The position numbers were made by a program, and so were the translations under genes. 32,943 nucleotides of DNA. It comes from CAZKUN01 sp964555935. GTDB taxonomy: Bacteria > Armatimonadota > Zipacnadia > Zipacnadales > VGFC01. The notes below the pieces were generated by a model. That model was not told the origin of the DNA and did no database searches. It was given only the letters and a program-made list of their open reading frames with translations. Location of the stretch: contig CAZKUN010000085.1 in the NCBI GenBank assembly GCA_964555935.1, positions 1-32,943 on the forward strand. The letters are read 5' to 3'. Below are positions 25,944 through 32,943 of this stretch, piece after piece; the first letter of the stretch is position 1, and each line of letters opens with the position of its first letter.

Positions 25944-27458
25944 ATGGCCACCGTGCCGCTGCTGAACTGGGATTTCGTCCACGTCGGCGCCTGCCAGTGG
26001 ACCGAAACGCGTGACCGCATCCTGTGTGACGTTCCACGGGGCATCCAGATCCGCGTCGAGCCCGCCGGGCGCATCGGTCCTCTCCTCGCCCCCGACCGTC
26101 CGTGGGAGGCCGGCGGCCTGTCCGGCGCACAGGTCATGCTCGACGACGGCCTGTATCGCATGTGGTATGCGGCGAAGGGCGCCGAGCCCGGCGACACGCA
26201 CGTGCTCTGCTATGCCGAAAGCGACGACGGTCTTGCCTGGCGTCGGCCTGACCTCGGCATCAACGAGTGGCGAGGAATCACGGCCAACAACATCGCCTAC
26301 ATTGGCCCCGAGGCCGCCAGCGCATGCGTGCTCAGGGACCCGAGCGCGCCGCCCGACGCCCGCTACCGGGCCATGAGCTTCAGCGCCTGGTTCGAAGGTG
26401 AAGCGGGCGAGGTGCTCGACTCGGATGAGGGCCACCGCCGCCTCGACGCCCAGAACGCCGCGCAACCCGGTCAAGACGTCCGGCCCGTGCGCCTCCAGGG
26501 GAAGATGCTCGGGCTCGCGTCCCCCGATGGTCTCCACTGGGAGCCAATGCCCGAGCCGCTGCTCGACGAGTGGCACGACACTCACAACATCTGCACGTGG
26601 TGCCCCGAGCGACAGAAGTTTATTGCGTACCTGCGGGGTTTCTACGCCGGCCGGCGGGCCATCTCATACGCGGAGACGGATGACTTCACCTCGTGGCCTC
26701 CGAGCGAACTCATCCACCACCACAGCCCCGCCGACGAGCCTGATGTCAGCATCTACTCAAACTGCTACACCGCCTACCCCGGCGTCCCGGGCGTGCACTT
26801 GATGTTCCCGGCCGTCTACCGACAGGCCGCCGACACCGTCGACGTCGAGCTGGCCGCGAGCATCGATGGGAAGCGCTGGGCTCGCCACGCGGGACAGCCC
26901 ATCATCCCCCTCGCAAGCGGCGATGAGGCATTCGTCTATGCCGAGCCCGAGCTGCTCCGCTTCCCTGGCGACCGCAAGTTCCGCCTGCTCTGCCATACGG
27001 GCGCCGCGTACCACAATGAGTGGTACGTTGAGGCTCTCCGCGCGGAGGGGAAGCACGGCAAGTATGTTTGGGCCGAGTGGGACGAGGATCGACTCGCGGG
27101 GATTCATGCCGAGGGCGACGGCGAGTTCACCATCGTCCCCAATCCATGCGGCGACGAGTTACTCGCCAACTTCCGCACTGAACCCGGCGGGTGGATCCGC
27201 TTCGAGTTGGTCGACCGGCTTGTCTGGCCGCCGGTCCGGTATGATGGCCTTCCGGGACGCTGCTTCGAGGATATGGAGCCGCTAACCGGGGACGACTTCG
27301 CGCGCCCAGTCGTATGGCGCTCCGGCGGCAAGCTCGCGGACCTCGGCGGCAAACCCATCGCGGTCCGCGTCCACCTCCACAAAGCCACCCTCTACGCGAT
27401 CCACTTCCGTGGCACGGAGGCGCCCGCCGACCGGGAGGACCCGCGATTCCCTGTTTGA
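25944..27458 (+). CDS. Cytoplasmic GH32/GH43-like five-bladed propeller protein
   Basis: The start is ATG at 25944, 8 bases after GGAGG. An upstream ATG at 25914 in the same frame has no ribosome site. The protein has 504 residues and no signal peptide. It has the strand pattern of GH32/GH43/GH130-type propellers: GLYRMWYAA near 71, YAESDDGLAWRRPDLG, ANNIAYIG, LASPDGLHWEPM, ISYAETDDFTSW, AASIDGKRWAR and YAEPELLRF. S-x-DG-x-x-W repeats mark the blades. I cannot assign the catalytic Asp/Glu triad with confidence. The RMWY...NNI pattern is common in uncharacterised proteins of Planctomycetota and Lentisphaerota. It is the last gene of the plus-strand block, 51 bases after the DUF4091 gene, and is convergent with the nitrilase gene (11-base gap). 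It may process imported oligosaccharides (inference). Confidence 0.83.
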   Translation: MATVPLLNWDFVHVGACQWTETRDRILCDVPRGIQIRVEPAGRIGPLLAPDRPWEAGGLSGAQVMLDDGLYRMWYAAKGAEPGDTHVLCYAESDDGLAWRRPDLGINEWRGITANNIAYIGPEAASACVLRDPSAPPDARYRAMSFSAWFEGEAGEVLDSDEGHRRLDAQNAAQPGQDVRPVRLQGKMLGLASPDGLHWEPMPEPLLDEWHDTHNICTWCPERQKFIAYLRGFYAGRRAISYAETDDFTSWPPSELIHHHSPADEPDVSIYSNCYTAYPGVPGVHLMFPAVYRQAADTVDVELAASIDGKRWARHAGQPIIPLASGDEAFVYAEPELLRFPGDRKFRLLCHTGAAYHNEWYVEALRAEGKHGKYVWAEWDEDRLAGIHAEGDGEFTIVPNPCGDELLANFRTEPGGWIRFELVDRLVWPPVRYDGLPGRCFEDMEPLTGDDFARPVVWRSGGKLADLGGKPIAVRVHLHKATLYAIHFRGTEAPADREDPRFPV

Positions 27459-27469
27459 CGCCGCCCGGA

Positions 27470-28387
27470 TCAGTCGGGCTCTGGATCCACCATGTTCTCT
27501 TTCTTCTCCGCCAGTGACAGGTAGTATCGCCCATAGAGATCCGCGCGCGCCTGCCGCAGGATCGTTTGCCGATGGTCCTTATCTCGGCACCAACTCGTCC
27601 AGCGGGCCTCGTCCAGGCCCAGCTCGGCCATCACGTGGCCTTCCCGATGCCCGGAGTCGGCGACGGCGTATCCGTTGTAGTCGTAGATGGTCGCTCGGCT
27701 CTCCCTGTCACTCCACGCCAGCTTCTCCGCGCCGCAGAACCCGGACACGGCCAGGTAGCACGACGAATCATGCGCCCGCGTTCGCAGCAACTCCGAGCGG
27801 ATCGTCTCAGTCGGGCCTGCTGCCTGCGTTGGGTGCAACAGCACATCCACGCCCTGCAGCATGTAGATCTGGCAGATCTCGGGGAACGCCTGGTCGTTGC
27901 AGATCATCACGCCATACCGCACCCCTTCCACCTCAATCGGGCGCAGGTCATCCCCAGGCGTAATCCCCATATCCTCATACTCACCCTCCGTGGGCTGCAC
28001 CTTTCGGTAGCGACCCACGATCTCCCCGTCGCGCCCCACGAACGTCGCCTGGTTGTGGCACCGGTCGCCGTCACGGACCAACGTGTTGTTCACCACGATC
28101 ACGCGATGCCGCGCTGCCGCCTCAGCCGTGCGCGAGAGAATCGGCCCATCCTCTGTCTCTGCAAACTCCAGCACCGCCTGCAGTCGCGCAGCATGGTCCT
28201 TGATCTGCCGAACCTGCTGGAACTCCTGGCTCAAGGTCTCGCAAAGCTCCGGAAGCAGCACCAAGTCCGGCCCGTCCAGGGCGGCGGCCTCCACGTACGC
28301 GAACGCCTGGTCAATCCGATCCTGTCGGGCGGTCGATTGGCCTGCCAGTCGGTATGAGACGGCAGCGATCTTCACGCGTCGTGTCAT
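27470..28387 (-). CDS. Carbon-nitrogen hydrolase (nitrilase superfamily amidase)
   Basis: This 305-residue protein has the family's full catalytic triad: Glu47 in LVLLPELCE, Lys129 in GRYRKVQPTEGE and Cys163 in YGVMICNDQAFPE. Length and strand order are normal (VKIAAVSYRLAGQS at the start, DVLLHPTQAAG, then CYLAVSGFCG). Members hydrolyse C-N bonds of amides, carbamoyl groups or nitriles through a Cys thioester. There is no signal peptide, so it acts in the cytoplasm. The start is ATG at 28387, with GAGGGG 7 bases upstream. It is divergent from the DUF4091 gene at 28615 and convergent with the propeller gene. It is the only non-glycan enzyme in the window. It might remove amide groups from sugar-derived products or degrade an unrelated amide; the substrate cannot be read from the sequence. 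Confidence 0.93.
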   Translation of the reverse strand: MTRRVKIAAVSYRLAGQSTARQDRIDQAFAYVEAAALDGPDLVLLPELCETLSQEFQQVRQIKDHAARLQAVLEFAETEDGPILSRTAEAAARHRVIVVNNTLVRDGDRCHNQATFVGRDGEIVGRYRKVQPTEGEYEDMGITPGDDLRPIEVEGVRYGVMICNDQAFPEICQIYMLQGVDVLLHPTQAAGPTETIRSELLRTRAHDSSCYLAVSGFCGAEKLAWSDRESRATIYDYNGYAVADSGHREGHVMAELGLDEARWTSWCRDKDHRQTILRQARADLYGRYYLSLAEKKENMVDPEPD

Positions 28388-28411
28388 GGTCAGTCCCCTC
28401 GTCGATTGGAG

Positions 28412-28421
28412 GCCAGCTGGC
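28412..28421. promoter_or_regulatory. Perfect 10-base palindrome GCCAGCTGGC
   Basis: This exact dyad lies 24 bases before the nitrilase start at 28387, in the 227-base divergent gap. A second inverted repeat, CGCGC-AATTCC-GCGCG, lies at 28451-28466. Either could be an operator for the divergent pair. A short GC-rich dyad may also be chance. Confidence 0.2.
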
Positions 28422-28510
28422 GCGATTCACCGTGTCTGACAGTGAGTATCCGCGCAATTCCGCGCGTTCTCCGGTGGCCCCTGCCATCGAGACTCGGAAG
28501 AGACTGCGCG

Positions 28511-28520
28511 CCCCCCCCCC
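28511..28520. repeat. Ten-base poly-C tract in a divergent intergenic region
   Basis: A run of ten C follows GCGCG, 95 bases before the ATG at 28615. Such tracts can change length by slipped-strand mispairing and alter promoter spacing. They are also classic sequencing-error sites. Confidence 0.6.
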
Positions 28521-28614
28521 ACGTGAGGTGCTCGTGACTTCAGCGGCGAACCGGCACGCCAGATGAGGTTACTGGTATTGCCCGTAAACTCCTATCTCCG
28601 CAGGAGGCCGCTCC

Positions 28615-30858
28615 ATGAGTCGTGCCTTGCGCTCCGCGCTTCTCGTCGCGTCCCTACTCACATTGCAGACAGCGCTCCACGCCGCGGATGACCCCAACTG
28701 GCTCGCCAACCCCGGGTTCGAGGAGGGCGATGGCGCCGCGCCGGCGGGATGGTCGTTGGCCATGGAGGGCCAGGGCGAGGGCGAGGCTGTGTGGCAGGAG
28801 GGCGAAGCGCATTCCGGACATCGGTGCATCCGCGTGAGCTTGACGACCACCGGCGACTACTACATGGGCCGCCAGTACCTCGACCAGCCCGTCACCCCCG
28901 GCAGCCTCTACCAGGTCAGCGGCTGGTACCGCAGCGACACCGAGGGCTGCGCGCACCCCTGCGTCTACTACAAGAACGCCGGCGGCAACGTCATGGCGGT
29001 CTGGGAGACGTCCCTCGGCCTGGCCCCGGACTGGACCCGGTTCCAGTTCACTCTGCGTCCCACTGAGGGTACAGCGCGCTTCGAGATCCACCTTCGCAAC
29101 CAGGGCGTGGTTGGGACCGCGTGGTTCGATGATGTCTTCCTCGGCCCCGCGGCAGCGCTCCAGGCCAAGCGGGACGCGGCCCTGGTGGCCTACCGCGAGT
29201 CGCTCACCGAGGGCCCGCTGGCCCTTCGCGCCTTGCGTCCTTCCGAGCGCCCGCACTCGCTCGATCTCGCTGAACCCACCCGCTGGGCCGAACTGCAGAA
29301 GGAGACCAGCGTCTCAATCTTCGCCGCGCGCAACGAGCGCGAGTCATTCGGGGCCGTCGTGCTCGGCCTCGCAGGCGGGGAACTGACGGCCGAGATGTCG
29401 GACCTGGAGGGCCCTGGCGACGCGACGATCGTGGCCGGCGAGGCGGACGTCCGTTGGGTGGAGTACGTGAAGACGAGCCAGGGCTGGCTGCCTGATCCCC
29501 TCTTCGAGGAGCAGCCCTTCATCGCATCGGGCAATGGCGCGCCGGCCTTGTGGGTCACCATCCGCGTGCCGTCCGATGCCACGGCGGGGAAGTACACGGG
29601 CCGGCTGACGGCCTCGGCCAATGGCCAGATCCAGCATCTCCCCGTGCGTCTTCAGGTGCACGACTTCTCGCTTCCCAATACGAGCTATCTCCCCACCAGC
29701 TTCTGGCTCTTCCGCCACTGCATCCGCAATGCCTACGCGATGGAGGAAGTCCCGTTCAGCTTCTACGCCCAGTTCCTCGACATCTGCCTGCAGACGCGCC
29801 TGGCGCCGATCGATGCCGCGGAGTGGCATGACCAGCCCTTCGTGCAGATGGTGCGCGGCCCCGATGGGCAGCTCGATGTGGACTGGGAGCCCTGGGACCA
29901 GTACCTGCAGTATTGCATGGAGCGAGGAATGAGTGCCTTCAACGTCGCCGACGACCACTGGTTCGGCCATTTCTTCAACTCATTCCCGGTCCGCGACCTG
30001 GAGACAGGGCAGGTGGAGACGGTGACGCTGACGCCGGGCTCGCAGGAATGGCAAGACACCGTCGAACGCTTCTTCCGGCTGGCGCGCGAGCATTTCACGG
30101 AGAAAGGGTGGGCGGACCGCGCTTACCTGCAGGCCTACGACGAGCCGCGAGGCGACCCGGAGCTGCTAGCGAACATCATCCGCTTCCACACGCTCGCCCG
30201 GCGGGGCTGGCCAGGCCTCCGCACGCTCATCACCACCCCAATCTCGTTCGGTGGCCTTGCCGACAACCTCGGCATTTGGTGTCCGCTCACCTCGCACTAT
30301 GATGACGCCAAGGCGGTTGCCGCGCGGGAGGCGGGACAGGAGGTGTGGTGGTACGTGTGCCTGGCGCCGAAGGCGCCCTGGGCCAACTTCTTCCTCGACC
30401 AGCCGGGGGCGGCCCACCGCGTGCTGTTCTGGCAGACATTCGGACACAAGTCGGATGGGCTCCTCTACTGGGGCGTGAACCACTGGCCGGACTTCGCGGG
30501 TCGGACGACGAATCCGCTGCCTGCCGACAATAAGTGGCCTGCGGCCGCGTGGAATGATGGCGGCCGAAATGGCGACGGCTACTTCATCTACCCCGGCCCA
30601 GACGGCCCGCTGACGTCGCTCCGCTTTGAGATCATGCGCGACGGCGTTGAGGACTATGACTGCCTGCGGATGCTGGAGGAGTTGCGCGAGACCAAGGACG
30701 CCCGAATCCCCGCGAAACTTCGGCAACGAGTTGATCGCGCGCTGACGATGACGCCGGACCTATACAGCACGATGACGAGTTACCCCACCGACGCCGGGGC
30801 GATGATCCAGCGACGGCGGGAGATCAACGAACTGATCGTGCGGATGGGCAAGCTGTAG
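28615..30858 (+). CDS. Secreted DUF4091/GH123-like glycoside hydrolase with N-terminal carbohydrate-binding module
   Basis: The start is ATG at 28615, 7 bases after AGGAGG. A signal peptide ends near LHA-AD (residue 24). The protein has 747 residues. Residues about 27-180 are a CBM4/9/22-like jelly roll (NPGFEEGDGAAPAGWSL, SGHRCIRVSL, YQVSGWYRS, AWFDDVFLGP). Residues about 225-350 are the family beta-sandwich (AARNERESFGAVVLGLAGG, LWVTIRVPSDATAGKYTGRL). The barrel has AYLQAYDEPRGD, giving Asp509-Glu510, and DNLGIWCPLTSHYD and VWWYVCLAPKAPWANFF. The DUF4091 tail is at about 655-690 (DGYFIYPG...LRFEIMRDGVEDYDCLRML). It is the most complete DUF4091 member here and closely parallels the protein at 24357, with a binding module added. 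It ends 42 bases before the stop of the convergent gene. Confidence 0.9.
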   Translation: MSRALRSALLVASLLTLQTALHAADDPNWLANPGFEEGDGAAPAGWSLAMEGQGEGEAVWQEGEAHSGHRCIRVSLTTTGDYYMGRQYLDQPVTPGSLYQVSGWYRSDTEGCAHPCVYYKNAGGNVMAVWETSLGLAPDWTRFQFTLRPTEGTARFEIHLRNQGVVGTAWFDDVFLGPAAALQAKRDAALVAYRESLTEGPLALRALRPSERPHSLDLAEPTRWAELQKETSVSIFAARNERESFGAVVLGLAGGELTAEMSDLEGPGDATIVAGEADVRWVEYVKTSQGWLPDPLFEEQPFIASGNGAPALWVTIRVPSDATAGKYTGRLTASANGQIQHLPVRLQVHDFSLPNTSYLPTSFWLFRHCIRNAYAMEEVPFSFYAQFLDICLQTRLAPIDAAEWHDQPFVQMVRGPDGQLDVDWEPWDQYLQYCMERGMSAFNVADDHWFGHFFNSFPVRDLETGQVETVTLTPGSQEWQDTVERFFRLAREHFTEKGWADRAYLQAYDEPRGDPELLANIIRFHTLARRGWPGLRTLITTPISFGGLADNLGIWCPLTSHYDDAKAVAAREAGQEVWWYVCLAPKAPWANFFLDQPGAAHRVLFWQTFGHKSDGLLYWGVNHWPDFAGRTTNPLPADNKWPAAAWNDGGRNGDGYFIYPGPDGPLTSLRFEIMRDGVEDYDCLRMLEELRETKDARIPAKLRQRVDRALTMTPDLYSTMTSYPTDAGAMIQRRREINELIVRMGKL

Positions 30859-30900
30859 GGCTTGCGGCGTGGTTGGGAGGCGGGTGGCCGCACGGGTCGC

Positions 30901-32841
30901 CTACCGGATCTCGACTTCGCTAAGCCCCATGAGCGCCGGCCCGCCCTGACCGCCGCCCAGGGGCGCCATGATCACGCGGAGGCGACGGGTGCTCACTGGT
31001 GTGAACGTGACGCGGTCGCTCGGCCCGGGAGCCTGGCGCCAACTCGGCGTTGAGGAGACCGGATGCCAGCCGCCGTCGGCGTCCACGGCGTCGACCCGCG
31101 TCTTGCGCGGCAGGCCGGCGAAGGTCATCCAGTAGAGCGTGACCTCGCGCACCAGGTGCTCGCGCCCCAGGTCCATCTCGACCCAGTGCTCCGTGGGGTC
31201 GGCGCTCGATACCCACGCCGAGCCGGGCTCGAACTTCGCAGCCACAGCCCGGACGCCGTCGTTCAGGACCCTCGCGCCATAGGCCTCGGACACGCTGTCC
31301 ACGGTGATCGTGGGGGTGAGAAGCGGCAGGCCAGTGCGGATGGCCCCCCGCGCGTCCACGAGATCCACCAGGCACCGCGTCACCTCCCCGTCATCGGTCA
31401 AGAGAATCCGCAGATCGCCAGCCGGGATGTCCCGCTGCATTTCGAGCCAAGGCAGGGCTCCGTCGACGAGCCACCTGACGCGCAAGCGCCCCGGGGTCGG
31501 CGCCGACAGCTCTATCGCCGTTTCTCCCTGTTGTTCGGACAGAGCGACGGGGAGTTCCTCAGGCTGCGCCACGCTCGCGGCCAGACGTTCCACTGCCTCT
31601 CGTCGCAAGCCGTCGAGCAGTTCGGGATCTGCGTCTGGCTGAATCCGCGTGTGGTAGCCTTTCTGTCGCGGCGCCATGGCGAGAGCACGATTGCAGGCAT
31701 CGTCGATGAAGGTCCCGTCGGCTTCCGGGCTTGCCGTATCCTGCTCGAGGGCGCGGAGCGCGGCGTAATCCTCATGGCCCGCCCGAGCCGCAAGGTAGCG
31801 CCGCGTGGCCACCCAGCCTCGCCCGTCCCGGCTTGGATAGACGAGGTTCTGCGCCTCCACGCCGTCCCAGGCGCGGTAAGAGCGCCCATGACTCGTGTTG
31901 AACCAGTGGAACTGCCCCCAGCCCGCCAGCCCGTAGGCCCGGGCGGTCCAGGGCATAAGCCGGTAGTAGGCGACCGGGTGAAAGGTCTCCGCGTAGACTT
32001 GGCAATCGTAGAGCCACACCTGCTTCGTCAAGGGCTGCAGGAAGCTCATGTTCTCCTCAGTGCAGGCGGCGACGATGGGGGCGACGATGTCGTGCGCTCG
32101 CGCTGTAAGAGCCCAGTCCTCGTCATGATCGATACCGGTGACGTAGAACTGCGTCCGCGCCTCGGGCGCCGCCTGCTTGACCCACTGTGCCATGCGCCTC
32201 GCCATGGCGCGGTCGCCCGCGCCGGGCTCATCCCAGGTCTCGACGATGAGGCTCTCCGGTGACACCCCCGCATCGCGAAGGCACTCGGCAATCCGTTCCA
32301 ACCAAGACCGGATCGCGGCTTCCACTCTCGGATCGTCTTCCGGCCAGCCGCGCTGCCTGGTGACCATCGTTAGCATCTTCTGCACGTTCAGCAGCAAGAA
32401 CCTGGCGTCGGGGACGTCCTCGAGGATACGCCGGGCCATGCGGTCGATTCGCTCACCCTCGAATCGCGCCAAGCGCCCCTCGTCGTCGAATTCGACATCG
32501 GCCCATGACGCGCTGAGGCTGAAGGTATTGACCCCGAGCGCCGCGAGTGCGGGCCACGCATAGTCGATGTGCCCGAAACAGTCGGTGATGTCCAGGTCGT
32601 CGAGGGTCGGCAGTTGCCGGGGGAGCACGGTGAGGGCGATGCCGATCTCGCGCCGCGTTGCCTTGTCGAGGGTCGACTCCAGCGTGAGGCGCCCGGCGTA
32701 CCGTCCTGGGTAGAGAGCGGCGGTGTCGAGCGACACGAGCACCTGCGTGATGCCCGCCTCGAGGACTGGGGCGATGCCTGCGTCGTTGAGCCGCGGCAGG
32801 GCGTCCGTGAACTGCTCGTCCGGTCTCGCGGCGCCGCGCAT
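30901..32841 (-). CDS. GH123/DUF4091-like glycoside hydrolase with C-terminal discoidin domain, 5' end incomplete or disrupted
   Basis: The first usable ATG is at 32841, giving 646 residues, but it has no Shine-Dalgarno and no signal peptide. Coding-like sequence continues upstream to about 32915 before a TGA at 32923-32925. Residues about 1-75 match only the second half of the family beta-sandwich (TQVLVSLDTAALYPGRYAGRL). The barrel has LIVETWDEPGAGD, giving Asp204-Glu205, then KQVWLYDCQVYAETFHP and GYGLAGWGQFHWF-type strands. Residues about 525-646 form an F5/8 type C-like domain (RVLNDGVRAVAAKF, HWVEMDLGREHLVREVTLYW, RRLRVIMAPLGG). The missing first half suggests a frameshift, a sequence error near the end or a true truncation. 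The window ends 18 bases beyond the stop, so this cannot be decided. Confidence 0.78.
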   Translation of the reverse strand: MRGAARPDEQFTDALPRLNDAGIAPVLEAGITQVLVSLDTAALYPGRYAGRLTLESTLDKATRREIGIALTVLPRQLPTLDDLDITDCFGHIDYAWPALAALGVNTFSLSASWADVEFDDEGRLARFEGERIDRMARRILEDVPDARFLLLNVQKMLTMVTRQRGWPEDDPRVEAAIRSWLERIAECLRDAGVSPESLIVETWDEPGAGDRAMARRMAQWVKQAAPEARTQFYVTGIDHDEDWALTARAHDIVAPIVAACTEENMSFLQPLTKQVWLYDCQVYAETFHPVAYYRLMPWTARAYGLAGWGQFHWFNTSHGRSYRAWDGVEAQNLVYPSRDGRGWVATRRYLAARAGHEDYAALRALEQDTASPEADGTFIDDACNRALAMAPRQKGYHTRIQPDADPELLDGLRREAVERLAASVAQPEELPVALSEQQGETAIELSAPTPGRLRVRWLVDGALPWLEMQRDIPAGDLRILLTDDGEVTRCLVDLVDARGAIRTGLPLLTPTITVDSVSEAYGARVLNDGVRAVAAKFEPGSAWVSSADPTEHWVEMDLGREHLVREVTLYWMTFAGLPRKTRVDAVDADGGWHPVSSTPSWRQAPGPSDRVTFTPVSTRRLRVIMAPLGGGQGGPALMGLSEVEIR

Positions 32842-32943
32842 GAGCGGGACAGTGTAGGCACTCAGCCACTCGTCTCCGGCGACCGCGTGCGCGAGTTGCT
32901 CGTTGTATGGCCTTTTGGCTCGTCAGACGCGCCGGGAGTGTCG

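Noticed and set aside
27459..27475. Possible terminator GCCCG-GATCAGT-CGGGC between convergent genes
   Set aside because: It has only five pairs, no T-run on either strand, and partly overlaps the nitrilase stop.
1..32943. tRNA, rRNA, CRISPR array, insertion sequence or prophage
   Set aside because: No cloverleaf, regular spaced repeats, transposase or integrase motifs were seen on either strand.

Overview
This is a high-GC bacterial window packed with large, mostly secreted carbohydrate-active proteins. I see no RNA gene, transposase, phage gene, CRISPR array or housekeeping gene. Fourteen protein genes are supported. One runs off the left edge (minus strand, 2266 to beyond 1), and one near the right edge looks incomplete at its 5' end. 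The family mix is glycoside hydrolase 123-like/DUF4091 proteins, a BNR-repeat sialidase-like protein, a GH42-like protein, FG-GAP/VCBS propellers, a GH32/43-like five-bladed propeller and discoidin-type modules. Such sets are typical of polysaccharide-degrading Planctomycetota, Armatimonadota, Lentisphaerota, Hydrogenedentota and related lineages. The sequence alone does not decide the phylum. No SusC/SusD pair, TonB receptor, ABC transporter or sulfatase is seen, so this is not a Bacteroidetes-type PUL.

Layout. (1) A divergent pair around 2267-2500: a TIM-barrel hydrolase with C-terminal HEAT repeats (minus, partial) and a large amidotransferase-like plus degenerate PHP-like protein (plus, 2501-5839). 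(2) A five-gene minus-strand block, read from 18987 down to 5811: DUF4091/GH123-like protein, GH42-like giant, FG-GAP propeller protein, TIM-barrel hydrolase, BNR sialidase-like protein. The gaps are 38, 14 and 98 bases and the last junction overlaps by 11 bases, so this is probably one operon. (3) A plus-strand block from 19178 to 27458: a toroid-plus-propeller fusion, a small TIM-barrel protein, a DUF4091 protein and a GH32/43-like propeller. (4) A nitrilase-superfamily amidohydrolase (minus, 28387-27470) divergent from another DUF4091 protein (plus, 28615-30858). (5) A further DUF4091/GH123-like protein with a discoidin tail (minus, 32841-30901), whose frame is closed by a TGA just upstream, where homology suggests more N-terminal sequence should exist.

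How the genes may work together (inference). Five proteins carry an Asp-Glu-Pro motif at the end of a beta strand in a TIM barrel. In GH123 the adjacent Asp-Glu pair is catalytic and cleaves beta-linked N-acetylgalactosamine. With a sialidase-like and a GH42-like protein beside them, the locus fits stepwise trimming of an amino-sugar-containing heteroglycan. Signal peptides on most proteins place this outside the cytoplasm or in the periplasm. The proteins without signal peptides (BNR, toroid fusion, GH32/43-like, nitrilase) could act on imported products. Sequence comparison alone does not establish the substrate.
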